64,000 nucleotides of DNA from SKVR01 sp046291875 (GTDB lineage Bacteria; Bacteroidota; Bacteroidia; Bacteroidales; UBA7960), in contig JBKBSF010000001.1 of NCBI GenBank assembly GCA_046291875.1, forward strand, positions 124,001-188,000, given 5' to 3'. The notes below the pieces were generated by a model. It saw only the letters and a list, made by a program, of their open reading frames with translations, did not search any database and was not told where the DNA came from. The position numbers and the translations under genes were made by a program. Positions 1 to 8,182 of the stretch are shown here, one piece after another. Each line of letters starts with the position of its first letter. Positions within the stretch are counted from its first letter, which is position 1.

Positions 1-558
1 GACGGTACTTTCGACAATATTTCCAAAAAAGAAAGATTGCAGATTACCCGCGAAAGGGCAAAACTTGAAAAACAATTCGGATCTATCGCCGATCTGTCAA
101 GATTGCCTGCTGCCGTTTTCATTGTAGACATCATGAAGGAGCATATTGCAGTGGCCGAAGCTCACAAGCTTAATATCCCCACTTTTGCAATTGTAGATAC
201 CAACTCCGATCCCAACCAGGTGGATTTCCCCATTCCAGCCAACGACGATGCATCAAAATCCATCTCTATCATTCTCAAAACCATGATTGATGCTATTCAG
301 GAAGGTCTTGCTGAAAGAAAACTTGAGAAGGACAAGGCTGCTGACGATGATGACAGAGATGTGGATACCGAAGATGAAGATGGCGTAATCAAAGCAAAAT
401 CTATCAGAGGTGTGGAAGATGCCGACGAGGACGATGAAGATGCCAAAGCAAAAGCCCGCAAGCTTAAGCTTAAGCAGGAAGAGGAAGAAGCAGATACCAT
501 GAAGAAAGCCGCCAAGGCTCCCAAAGGTGCTGCTGCTGCCCGCAAACCCCGGAAATAA
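1..558 (+). CDS. rpsB: 30S ribosomal protein S2, 5' end missing
   Basis: The reading frame is open from base 1, so the gene starts upstream of the window. About 185 C-terminal residues are visible. They carry the S2 core: a KKERLQITRERAKLEKQFGSI-like helix, then VFIVDIMKEHIAVAEA, IPTFAIVDTNSDP and a PANDDASKSI segment that matches the family rRNA-contacting region. After the core comes an acidic, then Lys/Ala-rich tail of roughly 75 residues (rich in D, E, K and A), longer than in E. coli S2; such tails occur in Bacteroidota S2 proteins. tsf follows after 31 bases, the conserved rpsB-tsf order, so the two are probably co-transcribed. S2 sits on the small-subunit body and is needed for translation initiation. 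Confidence 0.96.
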   Translation, partial: DGTFDNISKKERLQITRERAKLEKQFGSIADLSRLPAAVFIVDIMKEHIAVAEAHKLNIPTFAIVDTNSDPNQVDFPIPANDDASKSISIILKTMIDAIQEGLAERKLEKDKAADDDDRDVDTEDEDGVIKAKSIRGVEDADEDDEDAKAKARKLKLKQEEEEADTMKKAAKAPKGAAAARKPRK

Positions 559-589
559 TTGTATCACAAATCTTAATGTAAATTATATT

Positions 590-1423
590 ATGGCTAATAT
601 TACTGCTGCTCAGGTAAATGAACTTCGCCAGCAAACCGGTGCCGGTATGATGGATTGCAAAAAAGCCCTGGTGGAAGCCGAAGGTGATTTCGAAAAAGCG
701 ATTGATATCCTGCGCAAAAAAGGACAGAAACTTGCCTCCAATCGCGCTGATCGCGATGCCAATGAAGGTGTGGTGATTGCAAGAGTTTCTGACGACAAAA
801 AAACCGCAGCGATCATTATGCTCAACTGCGAAACAGACTTCGTAGCGAAAAACCAGGAAATGATCGATTTTACCCACAAATTGCTTAACCTTGGTCTTGA
901 GAAGGGTTGCAAATCTGCTCAGGAGCTCCTGGAAGTGGTTGTGGATGGCAGAACCGTGCAGGAACTGGTTACCGACATGATTGGAAAAACCGGTGAGAAA
1001 CTTGATCTGAAAAAGTTTGAAACCATCAGTGGCGAAATTGCTTTCGCTTATATCCACCCCGGTAACCGTGTATCTTCTGTTGCTGTTTTCAACAAAGCTG
1101 ATGTGGCTGATGTTGATGCTGCCGGAAAAGATGTGGTAATGCAGATTGCCGCCATGGCTCCCGTTGCTTTGGATGCCGACAGCGTTTCTGAAGAGGTAAA
1201 AGCCCGCGAGATCGAAATCGGTAAAGAACAGGCTCGCCAGGAAGGAAGACCTGAAGAAATGCTCGAGAAGATCGCAATGGGTAAACTTAACAAATTCTTC
1301 AAAGAGAGCACCTTGCTCAACCAGGAATTTATCAAAGATGGCAAGAAAACTGTTCAGCAGATGCTTGCAGGTTACGATAAAGACCTTACCGTTGTAGCTT
1401 TCAGAAGGTTCGCTCTGGCGTAA
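590..1423 (+). CDS. tsf: Elongation factor Ts
   Basis: EF-Ts is the guanine-nucleotide exchange factor that recycles EF-Tu-GDP during translation. The start is the ATG of MANITAAQVNEL, which begins the N-terminal UBA-like domain. An upstream in-frame start would add 21 residues that do not look like EF-Ts. The signature LRQQTGAGMMDCKKALVEA is followed by DIAN-type core sequence including NCETDFVAKN, which contacts EF-Tu. The protein is 277 residues, normal for the family. It lies 31 bases after rpsB and ends before a strong intrinsic terminator at 1443-1468, so the rpsB-tsf transcript probably stops there. Confidence 0.97.
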   Translation: MANITAAQVNELRQQTGAGMMDCKKALVEAEGDFEKAIDILRKKGQKLASNRADRDANEGVVIARVSDDKKTAAIIMLNCETDFVAKNQEMIDFTHKLLNLGLEKGCKSAQELLEVVVDGRTVQELVTDMIGKTGEKLDLKKFETISGEIAFAYIHPGNRVSSVAVFNKADVADVDAAGKDVVMQIAAMAPVALDADSVSEEVKAREIEIGKEQARQEGRPEEMLEKIAMGKLNKFFKESTLLNQEFIKDGKKTVQQMLAGYDKDLTVVAFRRFALA

Positions 1424-1442
1424 TCCGATAGAATACTTTCTC

Positions 1443-1468
1443 AAAAGGGGCCCTGCGCCCCTTTTTTT
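1443..1468 (+). terminator. Intrinsic terminator after tsf
   Basis: AAAAGGGGC pairs with GCCCCTTTT around a five-base loop and runs into a T tract. It lies 20 bases after the tsf stop codon. Confidence 0.9.
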
Positions 1469-1565
1469 ATGATATTCCATCTTTGAGGTGTTTATTTAAA
1501 CACTACTTCAACGAAAAAACGTAAACTTGCAAAACAGTATCATTTCAATCAACAGAATAAAAACC

Positions 1566-2285
1566 ATGACAACATATAAAAGAATTCTTCTGAAACTTAG
1601 CGGCGAATCGCTCGCTTCTGAGGCCGGGCATGGCATCGATGCCCGAATGCTCGAAGCTTATGTGTCTGAAATTCGCTCTGTATATAACCACGGGATACAA
1701 GTAGGAGTTGTGCTCGGTGGGGGTAATATTTTCAGAGGCATGACAGGCAGCAAGAAGGGTTTTGACAGGGTGCAGGGCGATTATATGGGCATGCTTGCAA
1801 CCGTTATTAATTCGCTGGCTCTTCAGGCAGCCCTGGATAATGCCAATATCCCATCCGTAGTTTTATCAGGTGTTGCCATTGACCCCCTGTGCGAGCGGAT
1901 GAACAGACGTAAAGCCATCGAATATCTTGAAAAGAATTTTGTAGTAATTATCAGTGGCGGTACAGGCAATCCTTTTTTCACCACCGACTCTGCTGCCGCA
2001 TTGAGAGCTGTGGAGATTAAAGCCGATGTATTGCTTAAAGGAACACGCGTTGATGGAGTATATACTGCCGATCCGGAAAAAGACCCCAAAGCAACCAAGT
2101 TTCATCAGTTAACCTTCGACATGGCCTACGAGAAGAACCTGAAAATCATGGATCTTACTGCTTTTACCCTCTGCAAGGAAAACGATGTGCCCGTGATTGT
2201 TTTTGATGTAAACAAGCCTGGTAATCTCAGGGAGATAATCGTTGAGGGCAAGCCCAATGGTACTATTGTAAAAAACGCTGTATAA
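1566..2285 (+). CDS. pyrH: Uridylate (UMP) kinase
   Basis: This enzyme phosphorylates UMP to UDP with ATP in pyrimidine nucleotide synthesis. It belongs to the amino-acid-kinase fold, not the eukaryotic UMP/CMP kinase fold. The chosen ATG gives MTTYKRILLKLSGESL, the usual start; an upstream in-frame codon would add 13 atypical residues. Visible motifs are KLSGE (phosphate binding), VLGGGNIFRG (UMP/phosphate binding), a GTGNPFFTTDSAAALRA segment and LLKGTRVDGVYTADP. At 239 residues it has the normal family length. The order rpsB-tsf-pyrH-frr is widely conserved. A weak TAAACTTG box at 1522-1529 could give it its own promoter after the tsf terminator. Confidence 0.96.
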   Translation: MTTYKRILLKLSGESLASEAGHGIDARMLEAYVSEIRSVYNHGIQVGVVLGGGNIFRGMTGSKKGFDRVQGDYMGMLATVINSLALQAALDNANIPSVVLSGVAIDPLCERMNRRKAIEYLEKNFVVIISGGTGNPFFTTDSAAALRAVEIKADVLLKGTRVDGVYTADPEKDPKATKFHQLTFDMAYEKNLKIMDLTAFTLCKENDVPVIVFDVNKPGNLREIIVEGKPNGTIVKNAV

Positions 2286-2368
2286 TTACCCTACGGCCGC
2301 ATACTACCCTTTCGAGGGCTGGTAAGCCTAAGAACAGTAAAGGCCATGCTTTTTAAAAAAATCAAGGG

Positions 2369-2401
2369 TTTATTACCATTTGGGTAAAAAGATTATTTTT
2401 G
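2369..2401 (+). promoter_or_regulatory. Candidate Bacteroidota promoter for frr
   Basis: TTTA at 2369-2372, a 21-base spacer, then TATTTTTG at 2394-2401 fit the -33 (TTTG-like) and -7 (TAnnTTTG) elements. Transcription would start about 30 bases before the frr ATG. Confidence 0.5.
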
Positions 2402-2440
2402 TACGTCAAAACGAACTTCTAACCCGAAAGTATATCAGAT

Positions 2441-3004
2441 ATGAGCGAAGAAACCGTCTTTTTATATGATGAAGCTGAAGAGAAAATGGAAAATGCCATT
2501 AAACATCTTGAGCGTGAACTGGTAAAGATAAGGGCTGGTAAAGCCAACCCACAGATGCTTGATAGCGTTAGGGTTGATTACTATGGCACTATGACACCCC
2601 TTGCCCAGATTTCCAATATCAATACGCCGGATCCCCGATCCATCGTTATTCAGCCCTGGGAAAAAAACATGCTCGGGCCTATCGAAAAGGCGATCATGGC
2701 AGCTAATCTTGGTTTCAACCCCCAAAATGATGGTACGCTCATCAGGGTAGTGGTTCCCCCTCTTACCGAAGAGCGACGTAGGGATCTTGTGAAAAAATCG
2801 AAGGCCGAAGCAGAAACCTGCAAAGTGAGTATCCGCAATGCCAGAAGAGAAGCCATTGACGCAGGGAAAAAACTCGAGAAAGAAGGTGTTCCTGAAGATG
2901 AGGTGAAACGCCTGGAATCCGATATTCAGGAGCTTACCAACACCTACATTCAAAAAGTTGACAAGCTTCTGGAAGCCAAAGAAAAAGACATTATGACCAT
3001 ATAA
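2441..3004 (+). CDS. frr: Ribosome recycling factor
   Basis: RRF works with EF-G to split post-termination ribosomes. The 187-residue length is normal. It opens with a helix containing MENAIKHLERELVKIRAGKANPQMLD and then VDYYGTMTPLAQISNI, the hallmark of domain II. The C-terminal half returns to domain I with VPPLTEERRRDLVKKSK and the long helices ending in LLEAKEKDIMTI. It is preceded by a candidate promoter (2369-2401) and followed within 5 bases by a strong hairpin terminator, so it could be transcribed alone or with pyrH, 155 bases upstream. Confidence 0.97.
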   Translation: MSEETVFLYDEAEEKMENAIKHLERELVKIRAGKANPQMLDSVRVDYYGTMTPLAQISNINTPDPRSIVIQPWEKNMLGPIEKAIMAANLGFNPQNDGTLIRVVVPPLTEERRRDLVKKSKAEAETCKVSIRNARREAIDAGKKLEKEGVPEDEVKRLESDIQELTNTYIQKVDKLLEAKEKDIMTI

Positions 3005-3008
3005 ACCG

Positions 3009-3033
3009 AACCGGCCATCTGGCCGGTTTTTTT
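3009..3033 (+). terminator. Intrinsic terminator after frr
   Basis: AACCGGCC-ATCT-GGCCGGTT followed by a T run. The stop codon of the leftward radical SAM gene (3032-3034) touches its right edge. A weaker T-rich stretch on the other side means it may also slow leftward transcripts. Confidence 0.92.
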
Positions 3034-4069
3034 ATGGCAAACAGTTTCGGCAAAGTGGTATTTCGCCTTGAAGTACCTTTCGCCGAAAATCCTGCATCTT
3101 ACCTGTACTCCAAAGATCACCAGCTTTTTCTTCAACCGATCCGATGGCATATTCCGGTATCTTGTCAAAGCAACAGGGCACCATCAGCCCATCACTGGTA
3201 TATACGGCATGCGACCAGAGACGCCAGCAAACACGACCTTTGGGCGTCGGGGGTATTTCACCTCCAGGGTAGCGGTTAAAGCGCCCTGAGAGGGGTGAAA
3301 AACGATTCAAACCCCCTTGTGAGTAGATCTGCATGCTTTTGAATGACACCTCATCTGCACCCAGTTTTTTTGCCAGTGTGCTTGCCTCTTTCAGCTTGTT
3401 CTCGTTTCCTTTGTGTACCAGCATCTGGACCACGATATAGGGCTTCTTGCCTCCCAGCATCCTTCGGGTCGCTTCCAGGGTGGCAATACCCTGGCAAACC
3501 CGCTCAAAATCGCCCCCAAGTCGGTAGGCTTCATGCGATTCTTTGTCGGGTCCATCCAGGGATATAATAATACGATGCAGTTTTGCCTCAACAATTTTCC
3601 GGCAATTTATTGCATCCAGGAAATGTCCGTTGGTGGCAATAACCGTATAAAAACGTTTCTGTACGGCATGTGATGTAATAGCAAAGATTTCCTTGTTTAA
3701 AAAAGGCTCTCCCTGGAAATACAGATTGCAGTAAAAGGCATTTTTATGATGCAGGTTCAGCTTATGTGCAATGAGGGGGGCTGGCATTTGCTTTTGCATG
3801 CGCTGTGTGAGACCCGCTCCGGCCATACACTCCGGACATTGCAGATTGCAATGCGAGGCCGTTTCAAAATGAAGGGAGTAGGGTAAACCGGCATGTAAAA
3901 CCCTACCGGTAATCTTCGACAATCCTTGGGTTAGCCAGCCGATAAAAACATTCCCTATTCTTGATATGCTTAAAGTGGCAAACAAGGCCCATTTGTCTGA
4001 TATCCATGAAGAATAACGAAAAACCAACGCAACCTCCTTTTTTTTAGTCTGCCCTGTTGAACTCTTCAC
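3032..4069 (-). CDS. Radical SAM protein with SPASM-like C-terminus
   Basis: A 345-residue protein of unknown substrate. CNLQCPEC near residue 74 is the CX3CX2C motif that binds the radical-SAM 4Fe-4S cluster. The SAM-binding TIM-barrel follows, with YFQGEPFLN (the GGEP-like motif) and RIIISLDGPDKESHEAYR. The last third has a Cys set (GRVCWRLW, VPCCFDK, LCRNCLP) typical of SPASM auxiliary-cluster domains, found in peptide- or sugar-modifying enzymes. The start is a GTG lying inside the end of the upstream permease gene (26-base overlap), pointing to translational coupling in a ribF-permease-rSAM operon. The first ~55 residues include a hydrophobic patch of uncertain role. No precursor peptide gene is visible nearby. 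Confidence 0.85.
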   Translation of the reverse strand: MKSSTGQTKKKEVALVFRYSSWISDKWALFATLSISRIGNVFIGWLTQGLSKITGRVLHAGLPYSLHFETASHCNLQCPECMAGAGLTQRMQKQMPAPLIAHKLNLHHKNAFYCNLYFQGEPFLNKEIFAITSHAVQKRFYTVIATNGHFLDAINCRKIVEAKLHRIIISLDGPDKESHEAYRLGGDFERVCQGIATLEATRRMLGGKKPYIVVQMLVHKGNENKLKEASTLAKKLGADEVSFKSMQIYSQGGLNRFSPLSGRFNRYPGGEIPPTPKGRVCWRLWSHAVYTSDGLMVPCCFDKIPEYAIGSVEEKAGDLWSTGKMQDFRRKVLQGEIPLCRNCLP

Positions 4070-5150
4070 GAAGTGCCTGAACCATTTTGGATTTGGCCGA
4101 AAACTGCCTTACAAAGATCCGCATCACGCTATAAGTCGGAATGGCGATGATCATACCAAATACACCGGCCAGCATACCTGCAATCATGAATACGATAAAA
4201 ATCTCCAATGGATGGGCTTTTACACTTTTGGAATAGATCATGGGCTGCAGCACCCCCACATCAATGGTGTTCACTACAATGAAAGATCCCGCAATGGCCA
4301 TCATCATGGGCAGCATCTGGCTGTAAAAATCCATGTGAAGGTTTACAGAAATACCCAGAAATACTCCAATGAAGGTTGCAATGATAGGGCCCACGTAAGG
4401 AATGACATTGAGTATCCCGGCAAAAAAGCCGATCACCAAAGCATTGGGCAGGCCAATAAGCCACATGCAAAAACTGATGAGGATAAAAACTGCCGTCAGG
4501 TCGGTCATCAACCCAAGAAAATACCGACGCAGCAGAACTTTACTCTCCGATAGAATCTCCCTTGCTTCTTCCTTATGGGGAGAAGGGGTGAAGAAAACGA
4601 TAATGCTCGAAAACAAATGTTTCTCTTTCAGAAAGAAGAAGGTAATAAAGCTGATGGCCAGAAACCCGAAAAAAACCTCGACCGTAAAATTTACCAGCGA
4701 ATTGAAAATGGAGGAAAAACGATCGAAAGTAGCAATGGCAATAAGTTCTTCAATAACCTTGCTGCCTATAGTCTCTTCTGGTTGCAACAAAGTCCATTGT
4801 CGAAGAGAAAGCTCCAGTTGGAGCATCGGTTCTTCCAGTCCGCGCGTTATGGCAGCAATATCCAGTTCTGAAAGGAAAGCTGCCTGCGAAGCCAGCAATG
4901 GGAAAAAGAAAGAAACAAAGCCCGTAAATGCCCCAATAAGCACTAATAGGGTAATAAAGGCGCACCAACCCAATGGCAAACGAAACCGGCCGAAATGAAA
5001 CCGGTGCAAAAAATCGGCAATGGGTTGGCCCACAATCGACAATACCAATGCAATGAGCATATACAGGACGATGCGGAAAAAATACCACATGAATAAACCG
5101 CCCAGAATGAGCATCAATACAATCAGTATATTTCTGAATCCTCTTCCCAT
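4044..5150 (-). CDS. AI-2E family transporter (PerM/TqsA-like permease)
   Basis: A 368-residue integral membrane protein with about eight hydrophobic segments. Two or three are at the N-terminus (IVLMLILGGLFMWYFFRIVLYM and the following helix). A soluble middle region follows, then a C-terminal bundle with GLPNALVIGFFAGILNVIPYVGPIIA and the late GMIIAIPTYSVMRIFVRQF motif. These match the AI-2E (formerly UPF0118) family. Members export autoinducer-2 or act as Na+/H+-type antiporters in a few studied cases; the substrate cannot be read here. It lies 23 bases downstream of the ribF-like gene and overlaps the radical SAM gene start by 26 bases. Confidence 0.88.
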   Translation of the reverse strand: MGRGFRNILIVLMLILGGLFMWYFFRIVLYMLIALVLSIVGQPIADFLHRFHFGRFRLPLGWCAFITLLVLIGAFTGFVSFFFPLLASQAAFLSELDIAAITRGLEEPMLQLELSLRQWTLLQPEETIGSKVIEELIAIATFDRFSSIFNSLVNFTVEVFFGFLAISFITFFFLKEKHLFSSIIVFFTPSPHKEEAREILSESKVLLRRYFLGLMTDLTAVFILISFCMWLIGLPNALVIGFFAGILNVIPYVGPIIATFIGVFLGISVNLHMDFYSQMLPMMMAIAGSFIVVNTIDVGVLQPMIYSKSVKAHPLEIFIVFMIAGMLAGVFGMIIAIPTYSVMRIFVRQFSAKSKMVQALREEFNRAD

Positions 5151-5173
5151 AGGTTAAAAATAAGCATTTATCA

Positions 5174-6022
5174 TCAGTGATTATCTAAGGGGAAAAAATT
5201 ATCTGTATTGGGATTAGCCTTTGTCTTATTGAGCCACTGCAATGCCTTGGTCTGGTCTTGATACAACTGTTGACGCAAAAGCTCAAGGGAGTCGAAACGC
5301 ATTTCACTGCGGATGCGGTTGGCAAAGCATATACCGATGGGCTGGTCATAGATATCAGCATCGAAATCAAACAGATGAGCTTCAATGGTTACATTGTTAA
5401 GGTCAAGAGTAGGACGAATTCCAATATTGATCATGCTCTTGTACCATTGATGCAACACCTTTACCCATCCACAATATACCCCCATGGGGGGAATGATCTT
5501 GGTGCTTTCAAAAGGCCGCAGGTTTGCTGTTGGAAACCCAAGGGTACGACCGATCTGATTCCCATGCACTACCTTGCCCTCCAGAGGATACCAATAGCCC
5601 AGATCCTGATGCCAGTCAAAAACCAAAGTGTTGGAAAAGGCATTATCCATAAAGCAGGAGAACATGCTTTTATCAATGCCTTCAAGGGTAAGCCCACAAT
5701 ACAGAAACAATCCCCGGGTGGTAGAGGAAGGTAAAGAAGCGTGTCGTTCGGCAATGCGCTGAAAGGTGCCATGTGAACAGTGGATCAGGTTTTTCACTCC
5801 AGTTTTTTCAAGCAAACTCACCACTTCATCCACCGATAATAAAACAGGAGCCAACTCATCTTCCGGCAACACATTTACAACCAGCACCTCTGCTGGATCC
5901 TGATCCCTGAAAAGGGCCAGAAGATCTATCAGACAGGCCTTCTGCATCTGGTAAAATGCTCCGGAGGCCACAATGCCAAAGTCTTCCTTTTCCAAAGATT
6001 CCAAACTCCGGTAGATACGCAT
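5174..6022 (-). CDS. ribF: RibF-like protein: intact riboflavin kinase domain, degenerate FAD synthetase domain
   Basis: Bacterial RibF normally converts riboflavin to FMN (C-terminal kinase) and FMN to FAD (N-terminal adenylyltransferase). The C-terminal ~125 residues are clearly riboflavin kinase: GKVVHGNQIGRTLGFPTANL, IPPMGVYCGWV, INIGIRPTL and a closing DSLELLRQQLYQD helix. The N-terminal half aligns only in outline (MRIYRSLESL, then DEVVSLLEKTGVKNLI). The nucleotide-binding GxFDGVHxGHQ is replaced by VASGAFYQMQKAC, and the TFxPHP and SSTxIR motifs are absent. I chose ATG 6022 because MRIYRSLE matches RibF starts and because a TAGTTTTG promoter box lies just upstream. An upstream in-frame start at 6205 would add 61 residues across that promoter. 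It is 282 residues, shorter than typical RibF (~310). Confidence 0.82.
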   Translation of the reverse strand: MRIYRSLESLEKEDFGIVASGAFYQMQKACLIDLLALFRDQDPAEVLVVNVLPEDELAPVLLSVDEVVSLLEKTGVKNLIHCSHGTFQRIAERHASLPSSTTRGLFLYCGLTLEGIDKSMFSCFMDNAFSNTLVFDWHQDLGYWYPLEGKVVHGNQIGRTLGFPTANLRPFESTKIIPPMGVYCGWVKVLHQWYKSMINIGIRPTLDLNNVTIEAHLFDFDADIYDQPIGICFANRIRSEMRFDSLELLRQQLYQDQTKALQWLNKTKANPNTDNFFPLDNH

Positions 6023-6072
6023 CAGATGAGGGGAGGTTAAAGTGAATAATAGGTAATTGCAATCTGCTCCTG

Positions 6073-6080
6073 CAAAACTA
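6073..6080 (-). promoter_or_regulatory. -7 box for the ribF-like operon
   Basis: Reads TAGTTTTG on the minus strand, an exact TAnnTTTG match, 50 bases before the chosen ribF start. No clear TTTG -33 element is visible. Confidence 0.45.
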
Positions 6081-6144
6081 GTATTTTCAATGATATTTAT
6101 TGGATTGAGACGGCTGATCTGCCCCCGAAAAACAATTAAAAAAA

Positions 6145-6152
6145 TATTTTTG
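6145..6152 (+). promoter_or_regulatory. -7 box candidate for atpD
   Basis: TATTTTTG fits TAnnTTTG, 114 bases before the atpD ATG. A second weaker candidate is TAATATTG at 6213-6220, with GTTG 20 bases upstream. The ribF/atpD intergenic region is divergent, so both strands need promoters here. Confidence 0.35.
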
Positions 6153-6265
6153 GCCCAGGAATGTACGTGAAAATTTAAGTGAATTACGTTGTTATTAGTG
6201 TTCAAATTTTACTAATATTGTTGCAAAGAAATAGATCAGTCCATTTAATCACAAAATTTCAGGAA

Positions 6266-7777
6266 ATGGAGAAAATTACCGGAAAGATTTCGCAGGTAAT
6301 CGGGCCTGTAGTGGATGTTGCCTTTGAAAACACCGACATTTTACCTGCCATCTACGATGCGTTGGAGGTGGTAAACGACAGTGGCGTTAAAATTGTTCTG
6401 GAGTGCCAGCAACACATGGGAGAAGATACTGTTAGAACGGTTGCCATGGACTCTACCGATGGCTTGTACCGTGGGATGGAGGTAATATCGAGGGGAGGTC
6501 CTATTACCATGCCCGCAGGGCAGCAAATCAGGGGGCGGTTATTTAACGTGATCGGAGAACCCATCGATGGACTGGGTAAAGTGGAAACCCCCAAAAAATA
6601 CAACATTCACAGCGATGCGCCCAAGTTTGAAAACCTCAAAACCGACACCGAAATTCTTTATACCGGAATCAAAGTGATTGATATGCTGGCTCCCTATCCC
6701 AAAGGAGGAAAGATTGGTTTGTTTGGAGGGGCTGGTGTAGGTAAAACGGTATTGATCATGGAGCTGATCAACAACATTGCCAAGGGTTATCAGGGCACCA
6801 GTGTATTTGCCGGTGTGGGCGAAAGAACCCGCGAAGGAAACGACCTGCTGCGAGAAATGATAGAATCTGGCGTTATTCGCTACGGCGACGATTTCATAAA
6901 ATCTATGGAAGCCGGTAACTGGGACCTGAGCAAAGTCGATATGAATCAACTCAGTCAGTCGCAGGCTACCCTTATTTTCGGACAAATGAACGAGCCCCCG
7001 GGGGCAAGGGCAAGGGTTGCCCTCTCCGGACTGGCCGTGGCCGAATACTTCCGCGATGGCGATGATGAGGCCTCAGGATCAGACATCTTGTTTTTTATTG
7101 ACAATATTTTCAGGTTTACCCAGGCGGGTTCTGAAGTATCTGCCTTGTTGGGGCGTATGCCTTCTGCTGTGGGTTATCAGCCTACACTTGCCACCGAAAT
7201 GGGATTGATGCAGGAGAGGATCACCTCTACCAAGCGAGGTTCCATTACCTCGGTACAAGCGGTTTATGTTCCGGCCGATGACCTTACCGACCCTGCTCCC
7301 GCCACAACCTTCTCGCACCTTGATGCCACCACCGTACTCAGCCGGAAAATATTCGAATTGGGCATTTACCCCGCTGTAGACCCCCTTGATTCTACTTCCA
7401 GAATCCTTACCCCGGATATCGTAGGCGAACATCACTACAAGGTGGCCAAAGATGTAAAGATACTGCTGCAACGCTACAAAGAGCTCCAGGATATTATCGC
7501 CATTCTGGGTATGGATGAACTTTCGGAAGACGATCGACTGGTGGTGAGCAGAGCCAGAAGGGTGCAGCGTTTCCTCTCTCAACCTTTCTTTGTTGCTGAG
7601 CAATATACGGGTCTGAAAGGCGCCTTTGTATCCATTGAGGATACGCTGAAAGGTTTTACAATGATCATGAATGGCGATGTGGATGAATACCCCGAATCGG
7701 CTTTCAACCTGGTGGGATCCATAGAACAAGCCATAGAGAAAGGGAAAGCTCTGCTGGAAGATGCAGCTAAAAAATAA
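6266..7777 (+). CDS. atpD: F1F0 ATP synthase subunit beta
   Basis: The beta subunit carries the catalytic nucleotide sites of F1 at the cytoplasmic face of the membrane. The chosen ATG gives MEKITGKISQVIGPVVDVAF, the usual start of the N-terminal beta-barrel. GLFGGAGVGKTVLI is the P-loop. VGERTREGNDL contains the catalytic Glu, and ALLGRMPSAVGYQPTLATEMG and the DELSEDD segment (DELSEED in most homologues) are all present. Length is 503 residues. atpC follows after 6 bases. The remaining F1F0 genes (atpB, E, F, H, A, G) are not in the window, so the ATP synthase genes are split into at least two loci, as in several Bacteroidota. Confidence 0.98.
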   Translation: MEKITGKISQVIGPVVDVAFENTDILPAIYDALEVVNDSGVKIVLECQQHMGEDTVRTVAMDSTDGLYRGMEVISRGGPITMPAGQQIRGRLFNVIGEPIDGLGKVETPKKYNIHSDAPKFENLKTDTEILYTGIKVIDMLAPYPKGGKIGLFGGAGVGKTVLIMELINNIAKGYQGTSVFAGVGERTREGNDLLREMIESGVIRYGDDFIKSMEAGNWDLSKVDMNQLSQSQATLIFGQMNEPPGARARVALSGLAVAEYFRDGDDEASGSDILFFIDNIFRFTQAGSEVSALLGRMPSAVGYQPTLATEMGLMQERITSTKRGSITSVQAVYVPADDLTDPAPATTFSHLDATTVLSRKIFELGIYPAVDPLDSTSRILTPDIVGEHHYKVAKDVKILLQRYKELQDIIAILGMDELSEDDRLVVSRARRVQRFLSQPFFVAEQYTGLKGAFVSIEDTLKGFTMIMNGDVDEYPESAFNLVGSIEQAIEKGKALLEDAAKK

Positions 7778-7783
7778 ACGATT

Positions 7784-8020
7784 ATGGAGCTTAAAGTATT
7801 ATCGCCCGAAAAGTTCATTTATGAAGGAGAAGTAGTGCTGGTACAATTGCCCGGCAGCATGGGCTCTTTCGAGATCCTCCACAACCATGCGCCGCTCATT
7901 GCACGCATTGATAAAGGTAAAATCAAGATCATCGATGAGGGCAGAAACAAATTTTACCTGGAGGTAAATCCAGGTATTGTGGAGGTGAAAAACAACAAAA
8001 TAGTGGTTCTTACCGAGTAG
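7784..8020 (+). CDS. atpC: ATP synthase epsilon subunit, N-terminal domain only
   Basis: A 78-residue protein matching the N-terminal beta-sandwich of epsilon: MELKVLSPEKFIYEGE, then LPGSMGSFEILHNHAPLIA and a final PGIVEVKNNKIVVLTE strand pair. The C-terminal two-helix inhibitory domain of E. coli epsilon is absent. Short epsilon proteins of about 80 residues are common in Bacteroidota, so this is probably not a truncation. It follows atpD by 6 bases and is followed by hairpins at 8025-8126. Confidence 0.93.
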   Translation: MELKVLSPEKFIYEGEVVLVQLPGSMGSFEILHNHAPLIARIDKGKIKIIDEGRNKFYLEVNPGIVEVKNNKIVVLTE

Positions 8021-8024
8021 TATA

Positions 8025-8126
8025 CATGCCTGGCGGGGCACAAAAGGCATGATAATTTGCAGCCAGGCAATTTTTAAAAATTTTTAGCATCCTTAGCATC
8101 ACGGTGTTAGGGATGCTGTTGTTTTT
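8025..8126 (+). terminator. Hairpins after atpC, probable terminator
   Basis: Two stem-loops lie between atpC and recJ. CATGCCT (8025-8031) pairs with AGGCATG (8045-8051). AGCATCC (8086-8092) pairs with GGATGCT (8111-8117) and is followed by a T-rich stretch to 8126. The second, with its T tract, is the likelier terminator although its loop is 18 bases. Confidence 0.5.
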
Positions 8127-8182
8127 GGCCTTCCTGCCAATTGAACGGGATTTATTATCTTTACCGAAACAAAGAAATTAGA

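Noticed and set aside
470..1480. 336-codon open frame antisense to tsf
   Set aside because: It mirrors the tsf coding sequence, has no family features and runs through the tsf terminator.
6023..6205. 61-residue N-terminal extension of the RibF-like protein
   Set aside because: It spans the predicted promoter and does not resemble RibF; MRIYRSLE is the family-like start.
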